Positions 6,942 through 14,193 of a stretch of 19,367 nucleotides of DNA are shown here, one piece after another (the stretch's first letter is position 1; each line of letters opens with the position of its first letter). Made by a program: the position numbers and the translations under genes. Location of the stretch: assembly GCA_963926405.1 (NCBI GenBank), contig CAWUXI010000103.1, positions 1 to 19,367 on the forward strand, in the 5' to 3' direction. The notes beneath the pieces were generated by a model that saw only the letters and a list, made by a program, of their open reading frames with translations, had not been told where the DNA came from and did no database searches. Source of the stretch: CALSMU01 sp963926405 (GTDB lineage Bacteria > Bacteroidota > Bacteroidia > Flavobacteriales_D > Parvicellaceae).

Positions 6942-8693
6942 TTAAAGACGTAACATTTCTTTTACATTTTTTACAGTCATAGAATTCACATCAATAATCT
7001 CCATTTTAAATTGATGTTTATTTTCTTTTGGCATATCCTTAAAATAAATAGGCTTAATAATAGCTATTTCATTGTTTGAAGTAAAAGCAACAATTGTATT
7101 TTCTTCTTTTGGATTGAATTTAAACGCATTAAACTGAGATTCATTATACGTAAAAACTGCATTTTTATTTTTCTCAATTAGGTTTACATTGTGTAATCCT
7201 AAATTGATGCCATTGTTATCTGAAAACGAAGCATTGACTTTGTTTCCGCTTGGTTTAGCGACTGGAGAATCGCAATTCCATGTTCCAAAACGAGTAACTT
7301 CAAATGCTCTTGCCACCACTTGAATTCCTGCGTTATTTTTTTGAGCTTCTTTCACTTGTGCGAAATAGGCCGCTTGATTGATTTCAAACGCAGCTTTCCT
7401 GCTGCTTTCAATAGCTAAGGCAGTTTCGTATAAATCCATTTGTTTCTTCAATTTTTCTTTGACTTTTTCTTCTTCAGCTATTCTTTTGCCTAATTCTTTC
7501 TCGTAAATAGCAAATTTTTGATTGAATTCTACCATTTCTTTTTTATAATCAGCTCCTTCAAATATTGGAAAAACAGAAAATGTCTTTTTTACACTTCCTT
7601 TGAACAATGTTAAGTAGTATGATTTCCCCTTTTCTTTCTCCGATAATGAGATATCTTCCCATTCTGTTCTATAGACATCTGGAGAAAAATTTTGATCATT
7701 CTTTTCTACTTCAAAAGTTAATGAACTGTAATTTTTTAGTTCCGGAAATTCTTTTGGATCTACGTCCAAATCAAATTGCCGGTCTTTGCTGACTGATTTT
7801 TTAGGCTCGGAAGGTTCCGTTTTTTTATGCTCAATTACTTCTTTTTTTGCAAAAGCTAATTCAGTTTTGGTTACTTCTATTCCTTTTTTGGTTTTTTGTA
7901 TATTAGAAACTACATCTTCATTTTTAATTTCAGAAGGAGCTGAAGATTCACCCTTACTTTCATCCACATTTTCAGATACGAGTTCAGTTTTTCCTTTATA
8001 CGCCCAATCTCCAGAAGAAGTGTCTAGTTCATATAGGTTAAACCTGCTAGAACCATCTTTTGGATTCATTTCTATACGAATAGATTTTCCTAAAGCAATT
8101 TTAACAGGTTGACCATTTTGATAACCATAAACTTCAATCATTCCAGCAGATTCGAATGTGTATTCTGTTCCTGCACTATCATATGTCATTGGAATGCCTG
8201 ATAATATGAAGTCTATAGGGTCATGAAACTCTCTATATCGAAGTTCAATTTTACCACTTAATGATTTTCCATTTTTATCTACAAATGTGTTTTTTGGAAC
8301 CTTGATTAGACTTCCTGAGCTGTGTGTAAATTCAAAGCCAAGTTCATTTTCACAATAATAAGAGTCGGATTGAATGTCAAGATTTTTAATTGGAGGATTA
8401 ATGCATGGCGTATCTTCAGAAAAAGAAATAGATTCTATTTCATTGGATGGGGGAGAAGAGTTAACTATTTCTTTTGGATTTTCTATCTCTTCTTTATTAT
8501 TGTTTAGGAATAGAGCAGTTGTAACTGTTGCTAAAATTGCAACACTTGCAACTGTCGTAATAAACCATCCTGTTTTATAAAAAGGAAGTTTTATGTATCC
8601 TGGGAAATTTGACAAGAGTTGATTAAAATTCATTCTTGACGCTATCTCCTCTCCATTAATTGGGTCTCTGTTAATGTTAATTTTCTTTTTCAT
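6942..8693 (-). CDS. Large single-pass membrane protein coupled to an ECF sigma factor (candidate anti-sigma factor/sensor)
   Basis: A 583-residue protein. Residues 1-43 are a short basic N-terminus, predicted cytoplasmic, and 44-63 are a single transmembrane helix; the rest should be periplasmic. After a Pro/Ser/Glu linker, residues about 110-240 form a beta domain (SGSLIKVPKNTFVDKNGK, LRYREFHDPI, GIPMTYDSAG, FESAGMIEVYGYQNGQPVKI) of a type often seen in uncharacterised Bacteroidota proteins. A Lys/Glu-rich region (240-310) follows, then a segment about 313-380, a coiled coil about 383-455, and a C-terminal beta domain with FGTWNCDSP (469-477). The start overlaps the sigma gene by 17 bases, the usual arrangement for sigma/anti-sigma pairs. 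No zinc-type HxxxCxxC motif or FecR domain is present, so anti-sigma activity is inferred from context only. Confidence 0.75.
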   Translation of the reverse strand: MKKKININRDPINGEEIASRMNFNQLLSNFPGYIKLPFYKTGWFITTVASVAILATVTTALFLNNNKEEIENPKEIVNSSPPSNEIESISFSEDTPCINPPIKNLDIQSDSYYCENELGFEFTHSSGSLIKVPKNTFVDKNGKSLSGKIELRYREFHDPIDFILSGIPMTYDSAGTEYTFESAGMIEVYGYQNGQPVKIALGKSIRIEMNPKDGSSRFNLYELDTSSGDWAYKGKTELVSENVDESKGESSAPSEIKNEDVVSNIQKTKKGIEVTKTELAFAKKEVIEHKKTEPSEPKKSVSKDRQFDLDVDPKEFPELKNYSSLTFEVEKNDQNFSPDVYRTEWEDISLSEKEKGKSYYLTLFKGSVKKTFSVFPIFEGADYKKEMVEFNQKFAIYEKELGKRIAEEEKVKEKLKKQMDLYETALAIESSRKAAFEINQAAYFAQVKEAQKNNAGIQVVARAFEVTRFGTWNCDSPVAKPSGNKVNASFSDNNGINLGLHNVNLIEKNKNAVFTYNESQFNAFKFNPKEENTIVAFTSNNEIAIIKPIYFKDMPKENKHQFKMEIIDVNSMTVKNVKEMLRL

Positions 8694-9273
8694 AGTTGTA
8701 ACTTTTTCTCATTGAAAAACTCTTTTTGAGTTTCTCAACAATTCGATAAGCCTTCACTTTCGCATTATTCTCAGTCATCCCAAGAATATCCCCAATTTCA
8801 CGATACGAACGCTTTTCAAAATACCTCATTTCAATAATTTGTAGTTCAACTTCTGGTAAATTACCAATTACTTTTATAAGGGCTTCTCTCATTTCTCCTG
8901 TATTATCTTCCTCCACTTCCTCTATAATGTCTTCAACATTACTCGTGTCTACATTTACAGTTCGAGTTGATTTTTTATCCTTAAAAGATTGATAAACTTC
9001 ACTCATTGCAATTCTATATAGCCAAGATGAAAAAGGGACTCCTTTGTATTTGTATTTTGGCAAATTTATCATTGCCTTTAAAAATACTTGAGAGGTAATG
9101 TCAAATGCCATTTCCTTATCATCCATTCGCTGATGTATGTATCTAAAGATCTGCTCGTAGTACTTTGTGTAAAGTGCTTCGAATTGCTTAGGATCTTTTT
9201 TCGCAGCCTCAACAATATCGTTTTCTGACAATAATTGATTTTGAGACTGATGATAGATACTTTTTCCCTGCAT
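8677..9273 (-). CDS. RNA polymerase sigma factor, ECF (sigma-70 family)
   Basis: A 198-residue alternative sigma factor. Region 2 spans about residues 33-100 (FEALYTKYYEQIFRYIHQRM, DITSQVFLKAM, then FSSWLYRIAMSEVYQSFKDK), which melts and recognises the -10 element. An acidic linker (112-128) follows. Region 4 spans about 128-185 (LPEVELQIIEMRYFEKRSY, REIGDILGMTENNAKVKAYR), a helix-turn-helix reading the -35 element. There is no region 1.1 or 3, as expected for ECF factors. Its 3' end overlaps the start of the large membrane protein gene by 17 bases in another frame, so translation is probably coupled and the partner likely controls it. The gap upstream (9274-9661) shows no clear promoter box for it. 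Confidence 0.95.
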   Translation of the reverse strand: MQGKSIYHQSQNQLLSENDIVEAAKKDPKQFEALYTKYYEQIFRYIHQRMDDKEMAFDITSQVFLKAMINLPKYKYKGVPFSSWLYRIAMSEVYQSFKDKKSTRTVNVDTSNVEDIIEEVEEDNTGEMREALIKVIGNLPEVELQIIEMRYFEKRSYREIGDILGMTENNAKVKAYRIVEKLKKSFSMRKSYNYEKEN

Positions 9274-9661
9274 TAGCGAGCTTAGGTTTTTATTAATTGC
9301 GGTTTTTTACTACTGTTATTTCCTTGGTTTTAATGAAATAACTTAAAATAGGTAATTCGTTACAATTATAATTAATAAATAGTACCCCACTGAAACTTTT
9401 TCAGCAGGAATCTGTAGGTCAAGAAATTTAATGTAAGGTGGTTGCGGTCTATTAAACAACGGACAATAAAACATAATGTTGCCTCACAAAATATAATTCT
9501 AACTTTTTAGTAATCAGTATAATATTAGTTGTCTTTTTGCAAGTGCCCAGAAATTTTCTATTGCTATTATGGAGTAAATGAGTTGTTATTGTTTACGTAT
9601 TTATTAGTTTATTTGGTTTAGCAAAAATAAAAACAAGAAAAATTCGTTTAATCTAATAAAC
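9274..9661. other. Gene-free 388-base intergenic region
   Basis: AT-rich spacer between the divergent sigma-factor and small-lipoprotein genes. No convincing reading frame, tRNA or terminator is visible. It contains a short inverted repeat at 9390-9404 (CTGAAA, loop CTT, TTTCAG). Near the lipoprotein gene, TTTATTTG (around 9608) loosely resembles a -7 box with one defining base wrong. It should carry the promoter of the sigma operon, but I cannot place it. Confidence 0.5.
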
Positions 9662-9889
9662 ATGAGAAAGTTATTATTTATCCTAAGCATAGTCGTTAGC
9701 ACTTTCAATACTTCATGTCAAAAAGATTGTGCTTGCAGTGAGTCTTGGGACTCAAATCTCACATACGTTAAAAATGACTTGGTTTCTTATAATGGAAAAT
9801 GTTGGATAGCTTCTGCGCAAGGAAGAGGCATTGAACCAGGACCATGGCTACAAAATGGAAATGACATTTGGGAAGAATGTAATAAATAA
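9662..9889 (+). CDS. Small lipoprotein with a chitin-binding-like (CBM5/12-type) module
   Basis: A 75-residue protein. A lipoprotein signal ends at TSC (Cys19), so it should be lipid-anchored in the envelope. Nearly all the mature part resembles a single carbohydrate-binding module of the CBM5/12 type found in chitinases: SWDSNLTYVKNDLVSYNGKC (W29, Y35, V41, Y43, G45), then CWIA (W48), GIEPG (G56, P59) and a closing W70-E71. The family pattern is W..xxxY..GD.V.Y.G..W.A....G..P....W. Extra cysteines (C23, C25, C47, C73) could form disulfides. No enzyme is attached. The gene stands alone on the plus strand, 40 bases from the convergent sugar transferase. Binding of chitin or another beta-glycan is inferred from the motif. 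Confidence 0.75.
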   Translation: MRKLLFILSIVVSTFNTSCQKDCACSESWDSNLTYVKNDLVSYNGKCWIASAQGRGIEPGPWLQNGNDIWEECNK

Positions 9890-9929
9890 AAGTCCAAAAT
9901 CACTTTCGAACAAAACCTAAACGGATTAA

Positions 9930-10520
9930 CTACTTCAATATTTTTACAATTGTTTTGAATATCAATTTAATATCTGTTCCAAAACTTTTTTGTTGAATGT
10001 ATTTAAGGTTTAATTGAAGTTTTACTGGCATAATCTCTTCGATATATGTTTTTTCAGGATTGTCTGATTTTCCGAGTAATTCATTTTCATTGATATATTC
10101 AATAGAAGCAAAATCAGATAATCCAGGTTTTACTGAAAGCACTGTTAACTGTTCATCAGTATACATTGCAACATATTTTCTTACTTCTGGTCGGGGTCCA
10201 ATAATGCTCATTTGACCTCTGATTACATTGAGTAATTGAGGGAATTCATCTAATTTAAATTTACGCAAGAGATATCCAATTTTTGTAATTCTAGGATCTT
10301 TACCTCCCACTGTAATTTGACCATTTTTTTCAGAGTCAGGGCCCATGGTTCTAAATTTAAACAGTCCAAAATCTTTGTTGTTCTTTCCAACTCTTTGCTG
10401 AACGAAGAAAACTCCTCCTTTGCTGTCTAAAGCAATAAGTAAAGAAATAATTATAAAAAAAGGAAGTCCTATTATTATTGCAATTAAAGAAGATGTTATG
10501 TCGAAAAATCGTTTTAGCAT
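9930..10520 (-). CDS. Monotopic phosphoglycosyl transferase (bacterial sugar transferase, PglC/WecP-like short form)
   Basis: A 196-residue initiating enzyme that transfers a phospho-sugar from a UDP-sugar to undecaprenyl phosphate at the inner leaflet. Residues 1-31 (RFFDITSSLIAIIIGLPFF) match the reentrant helix that dips into the membrane, with its Pro at 20. The catalytic region is well conserved: QQRVGKNNKDFGLFKFRTM (41-59), DPRITKIGYLLRK (75-87), the catalytic Asp-Glu pair D91-E92 in KLDEFPQL, and MSIIGPRPE (104-112). The usual N-terminal multi-pass domain of WbaP/WcaJ is absent, so this is the minimal functional form. In many Bacteroidota loci such an enzyme sits beside an aminotransferase that makes its amino-sugar substrate. 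Here the aminotransferase is 2.4 kb away across two opposite-strand genes. Confidence 0.94.
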   Translation of the reverse strand: MLKRFFDITSSLIAIIIGLPFFIIISLLIALDSKGGVFFVQQRVGKNNKDFGLFKFRTMGPDSEKNGQITVGGKDPRITKIGYLLRKFKLDEFPQLLNVIRGQMSIIGPRPEVRKYVAMYTDEQLTVLSVKPGLSDFASIEYINENELLGKSDNPEKTYIEEIMPVKLQLNLKYIQQKSFGTDIKLIFKTIVKILK

Positions 10521-10526
10521 TTGTTA

Positions 10527-10534
10527 CAAAAGTA
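10527..10534 (-). promoter_or_regulatory. Candidate -7 promoter box very close to the sugar transferase start
   Basis: CAAAAGTA reads TACTTTTG on the minus strand, an exact TAnnTTTG match, ending only 6 bases before the ATG. If used, the transcript would be leaderless or nearly so. No -33 TTG is present at the expected distance, so this could be a chance match. Confidence 0.3.
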
Positions 10535-10564
10535 AAATGCTTTTTTTAATTATTTTGATATTCG

Positions 10565-10593
10565 TTGAGGATATTAATTATTCTTTAATTTTG
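10565..10593 (+). promoter_or_regulatory. Candidate promoter for the MBOAT/SGNH operon
   Basis: TTG at 10565-10567, an 18-base spacer, and TAATTTTG at 10586-10593 together match the Bacteroidota promoter form (-33 TTG, -7 TAnnTTTG). Transcription would start near 10600, leaving a leader of about 25 bases before the ATG at 10627. Confidence 0.55.
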
Positions 10594-10626
10594 GAGCAGT
10601 AAAAAGTAAGCTCCTTTTAATTAACT

Positions 10627-12042
10627 ATGGTATTTAACTCATTAGAATTTCTGCTGTTTGGCTTACTTTTCTTTTTGCTATGGCCACTATTTAAAAAGAA
10701 AGATAACCCACGTTGGTTGTATTTGGTAACAGCTTCATTTTTATTTTACGGATGGTGGGATTGGCGCTTTTTATTTTTAATTATAGGAAGTGGTTTAATT
10801 GACTACTTCAGTGGCCTTTGGATAGAAAAATTCCCTAAAGTCAGGAAGCAGTTTCTTCTACTATCGTTAGCAGGAAACCTAGGAACTCTTTCAATATTCA
10901 AGTATAGCACATTCTTCGCAATTACATTGGATAGTCTTTTTTTGAAGTTAGGAGTACAAACAAATTTGGTTGCTAATATTCCTGAGTTTGCATTGATTCT
11001 ACCAGTTGGTATTAGCTTTTACACATTTCAATCATTGAGTTATACAATAGATATTTATAGGGATAGGTTAAAGCCAACTAGGAATATTCTACACTTCTTT
11101 AGTTACCTTTCTATGTTTCCGCAATTGGTCGCAGGTCCAATTGTAAGAGCTAAAGATTTCCTTAAACAATTAGCAAAAGTACCAACTGTTAATTCGATTC
11201 AAGTGTGGAATGGAATTAAGTTAATTGTATATGGGTTATTTCAAAAAGTAGTAATTGCTGATAATCTTTCTTCGTTTATTGATTCGGCCTTTTCAGGCAG
11301 TAAACATTATGATGGTCCATCATATTGGTGGTTTGTAATGGTAGCATTTGCATTTCAAATATATTGTGATTTTTCCGGATATAGTCTTATTGCAAGAGGT
11401 TTGGCTAAAACAATGGGTTATCATTTTAAGATGAACTTCAATCATCCATATCTGTCATCAAGTTTAAAAGAGTTTTGGGGAAGATGGCATATATCACTGT
11501 CAACCTGGTTTAAGGATTATGTTTATATACCATTGGGCGGAGGTAGAAAAGGAGTTTATTTAGGGATGTTGTTTTTGTGGATTACTATGTTACTTTCTGG
11601 GCTGTGGCATGGAGCAAATATCACGTTTATTATTTGGGGAGCTGTGCATGCTTTATTTTTAACCTTGGAAAGGTTTTACTCTAAAGTTAAATTTTTCAAT
11701 AAGATACCCAAAGGCCTGTTGATTTTAATAACTTTTATTCAAGCTAGCATTGCTTGGGTGTTTTTTAGAGCAGAATCTTTTGATCAAAGTATTATAGTAT
11801 TAAAATCGATGTTTACGTTTCAGAGCTCCGACTTTAAATTTTTAACGACGTATTTTGATGCAATGATTTTTTTAGGGACAGCCATTGTAATTGAATTAGT
11901 GATTCTGTTGAAAAGAACCAAAACATCTGTTCAATTGGTCTATAAAAGATACAATTTAGATTTGTTGTTTATTTCAATCGCAATTGTTACAATAATAATG
12001 TTTAGAGGAGAGGGAAAACAATTTATATACTTTCAGTTTTAG
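10627..12042 (+). CDS. MBOAT family membrane-bound O-acyltransferase (AlgI-like)
   Basis: A 471-residue polytopic inner-membrane protein with about ten or more hydrophobic segments. MBOAT signatures are clear: LPVGISFYTFQSLSYTIDIY (125-144), MFPQLVAGPIVR (163-174), CDFSGYSLIARGLAK (247-261), NHPYLSSSLKEFWGRWHIS (272-290) and LLSGLWHGAN (322-331), which carries the catalytic His328. These proteins pass acetyl or other acyl groups across the inner membrane onto surface polysaccharides, usually with a periplasmic SGNH-type partner. Such a partner follows 5 bases downstream. The length equals that of AlgI and related exopolysaccharide acetylases. A good promoter lies upstream. The acyl group and the sugar modified are not determinable here. 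Confidence 0.95.
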   Translation: MVFNSLEFLLFGLLFFLLWPLFKKKDNPRWLYLVTASFLFYGWWDWRFLFLIIGSGLIDYFSGLWIEKFPKVRKQFLLLSLAGNLGTLSIFKYSTFFAITLDSLFLKLGVQTNLVANIPEFALILPVGISFYTFQSLSYTIDIYRDRLKPTRNILHFFSYLSMFPQLVAGPIVRAKDFLKQLAKVPTVNSIQVWNGIKLIVYGLFQKVVIADNLSSFIDSAFSGSKHYDGPSYWWFVMVAFAFQIYCDFSGYSLIARGLAKTMGYHFKMNFNHPYLSSSLKEFWGRWHISLSTWFKDYVYIPLGGGRKGVYLGMLFLWITMLLSGLWHGANITFIIWGAVHALFLTLERFYSKVKFFNKIPKGLLILITFIQASIAWVFFRAESFDQSIIVLKSMFTFQSSDFKFLTTYFDAMIFLGTAIVIELVILLKRTKTSVQLVYKRYNLDLLFISIAIVTIIMFRGEGKQFIYFQF

Positions 12043-12047
12043 TTAAC

Positions 12048-12956
12048 ATGAGAGCGAAGTATAAAATAATATTCTTTTTGCCTGTTGCGTTATTAATTTT
12101 AGCAGTGTTAAAATTCTTTTTGCCAACACCCAATTTAAATGACTCTTATCGGGATTATTGTTGGATAAAGAAAACACATTCAACAGAGCAATTTAATGTG
12201 TTGGCTGTAGGTGATTCAAGAATATATAAAGCAGTGAATCCAGAGTTCTTGATAGATGAGAATTCAAATTTAAATGCCGTTAACTTGGGTTATTCCAGCG
12301 TTGGTTATAGTGCTGAATACCTTTCTTTTGTTTCAGGTCGAATAAAAGAAGATCATAAAAGCGTGGTTCTGTGTGGAATTACTCCGTACAGTTTTACCCC
12401 AGAAGCATTGAAAAATGAACATTATCATTCATTTTTTGATATGGACAAAAAAGAGGTTTATAAAATGTTATTGCTCTCGGGTTATTTGAAGAATTTCCCA
12501 AGATATTCACCTGCAGAGGTCTGGGGATATTTTACAGATGCTCCAATTACTCATTTATATTATCATGATTTTAAAGAAAATGGTTGGGTGAAATCTTTTA
12601 AACTACCTTTTGACTCTACTGCTGGTTTAATACCTTATAGGAAGAATTTTATTGACAATACATGTAATAATAATGCTGTAGAAGAATACATGAGTTGGGT
12701 GAAAGAAATGTCGCATAATAATGTTGCAATTATTGGCTTTCGACCTCCATCAACATTGGCTATGGAGCAGTTAGAAGATTCTCTTAGTGGGTTTAATTAT
12801 TCAAGTTTCATAGAGGGGTTCGAACAAAACGGAGGTGTTTGGCTAAAATTTTCACTAAATGATTATAGCAGTTATGATGGAAGTCACCTTCATTATGAAT
12901 CCGCAAATAAGTTTACAAAGAATCTTGCCACGAAGATTGAAAGGTATTTTAAATAA
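12048..12956 (+). CDS. Membrane-anchored SGNH/GDSL-like protein, probable partner of the MBOAT acyltransferase
   Basis: A 302-residue protein with an N-terminal signal anchor (about residues 6-25) and a periplasmic domain. Block I of the SGNH fold is seen as VLAVGDSRIYKAVNP, with the likely nucleophile Ser57 in GDS. The C-terminal block carries YDGSHLHYESA with Asp277 and His280, in the arrangement expected for the Asp/His of the triad. Middle blocks are poorly conserved, so the domain is divergent, in the manner of DltD and AlgJ/AlgX-type partners. It follows the MBOAT gene after only 5 bases, which strongly suggests an operon and joint action in O-acylation of the polysaccharide. The stop codon directly abuts the end of the convergent aminotransferase gene (no bases between). 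Confidence 0.82.
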   Translation: MRAKYKIIFFLPVALLILAVLKFFLPTPNLNDSYRDYCWIKKTHSTEQFNVLAVGDSRIYKAVNPEFLIDENSNLNAVNLGYSSVGYSAEYLSFVSGRIKEDHKSVVLCGITPYSFTPEALKNEHYHSFFDMDKKEVYKMLLLSGYLKNFPRYSPAEVWGYFTDAPITHLYYHDFKENGWVKSFKLPFDSTAGLIPYRKNFIDNTCNNNAVEEYMSWVKEMSHNNVAIIGFRPPSTLAMEQLEDSLSGFNYSSFIEGFEQNGGVWLKFSLNDYSSYDGSHLHYESANKFTKNLATKIERYFK

Positions 12957-14162
12957 CTATCCAAGAACTTCTTGAACAGAGTCTGCAATAGCTTTAATAA
13001 CGGTATCAACTTGTTCATTCGTTAAATCAAACCAAACGGGTAATGTGATTTCGTTATGGTAATTATCAAATGTAGTTGGATAATCATTGATATTGTAACC
13101 TTTGCCCTTATAGAAAGAAAGCATGGGCAATGGAATGTAATGGACATTTACTGCTACCTGTTTTTCTCCTATTTTATTAATGATTGTATCCCGTTGCGTT
13201 TCAGTACAGCCATTTATTCGTAGCATATATAAATGAAAAGAAGATTTTCTCTCTTCCGTTTCATAAATAGGTGTATTTGCCCAAGTATATATAGCGAGCC
13301 CGGCAGTATAGCGTTCAAAAATCTCTTTCCTGCGATTTAATGTTTCTTCGTATCGTTCTAGTTCTACTAGTCCAATAGCAGCTTGTAGATCAGTCATGTT
13401 GCATTTAAAACCTGCTTCTATTACATCGTATCGCCATGCACCAATCTGTACTTTACTAAAGGCGTCTTTTGTTTGCCCATGCAGAGAGCTAATTTTGAAG
13501 CTCTTTTTTAATTCCTCATGGTTAAATTTATCAGCAACATTAAAGACAACTGCGCCACCTTCTGCTGTGGTCAAATTCTTAACTGCATGGAACGAAAATG
13601 AACTTATGTCAGCAATTAACCCAGCCTTCTTTCCTTTATAAGTAGCACCAATAGAATGAGCAGAATCAGATATTATTACAATTCTTCCAAATTTTTCTTG
13701 GACATCATTACTTGCTTTAAATAAATTTTTATTTTGCTTAACTATCTTGTATAATTCGTTATAGTCTGCAGGCATTCCTGCTATGTCAACCGGGATAATT
13801 ACTTTCGTTTTTTCGGTTATAGCGTTTTCAACAGCCTTACAATTAATGTTAAAATCAGTACTGTTAACATCTACCATTATTGGTGTTGCTCCAGCATGAA
13901 TGACAACATTAGCTGTGGCAGTGTATGTATAGGCTGGTATTATTACTTCGTCTCCTTCTCCTATTCCTAGCCAATTTAAAATGAGCTGTAATCCTGCAGT
14001 AGCTGAACCCAAAGCAACAACATGATCTGCGCCAAGGTATTGGGCTAAATTTTCCTCAAACTTTCTAGTTTTCGGTCCAGTAGAAATCCATCCAGACTTT
14101 AAAGTATCAGTGACTTCATCTATGGTTTTTTGGTCTATTCTAGGTGGCGAAAATGGTATCAT
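12957..14162 (-). CDS. DegT/DnrJ/EryC1/StrS-family PLP-dependent sugar aminotransferase
   Basis: I start the gene at the ATG 14160-14162 (401 residues, beginning IPFSPPRIDQ), which is the normal N-terminus of the family. A longer frame from 14225 would add 21 unrelated residues overlapping the flippase. The enzyme converts a 4-keto (or 3-keto) nucleotide sugar to an amino sugar with PLP and glutamate. Visible motifs are SGWISTGPKT, ALGSATAGLQL, the PAYTYTATANV segment, SDSAHSIGA (PLP-contacting Asp and His at about 166 and 169) and SFHAVKNLTTAEGG with the Schiff-base lysine at about 195. An insert between about 138 and 160 is seen in PglE-like members. The exact sugar is not determinable. It follows the flippase by about 31 bases and is the last gene of the wzy-wzx-aminotransferase unit. 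Confidence 0.93.
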   Translation of the reverse strand: MIPFSPPRIDQKTIDEVTDTLKSGWISTGPKTRKFEENLAQYLGADHVVALGSATAGLQLILNWLGIGEGDEVIIPAYTYTATANVVIHAGATPIMVDVNSTDFNINCKAVENAITEKTKVIIPVDIAGMPADYNELYKIVKQNKNLFKASNDVQEKFGRIVIISDSAHSIGATYKGKKAGLIADISSFSFHAVKNLTTAEGGAVVFNVADKFNHEELKKSFKISSLHGQTKDAFSKVQIGAWRYDVIEAGFKCNMTDLQAAIGLVELERYEETLNRRKEIFERYTAGLAIYTWANTPIYETEERKSSFHLYMLRINGCTETQRDTIINKIGEKQVAVNVHYIPLPMLSFYKGKGYNINDYPTTFDNYHNEITLPVWFDLTNEQVDTVIKAIADSVQEVLG

Positions 14163-14193
14163 ATAAAGTTGTCTATTACTTACAAAAATACTA

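Noticed and set aside
7607..8580. Several open frames on the plus strand opposite the large membrane protein gene
   Set aside because: They are antisense shadows of a long coding gene, with no family motif and low-complexity products.
9390..9404. Inverted repeat CTGAAA/TTTCAG as a terminator or regulator site
   Set aside because: The stem is only six weak pairs and no T-tract of useful length follows on either strand at the right place.
9418..9507. A 30-codon open stretch on the plus strand in the intergenic gap, possibly a remnant gene
   Set aside because: It has no start codon, no recognisable motif and is flanked by stops; chance is enough to explain it.
9440..9661. Possible integron attC-like recombination site, from GTT/AAC core-like words
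   Set aside because: No paired RYYYAAC and GTTRRRY cores flanking a palindrome could be found.
13396..13641. Plus-strand open frame opposite the aminotransferase
   Set aside because: It lies entirely antisense to conserved catalytic motifs and shows no domain of its own.
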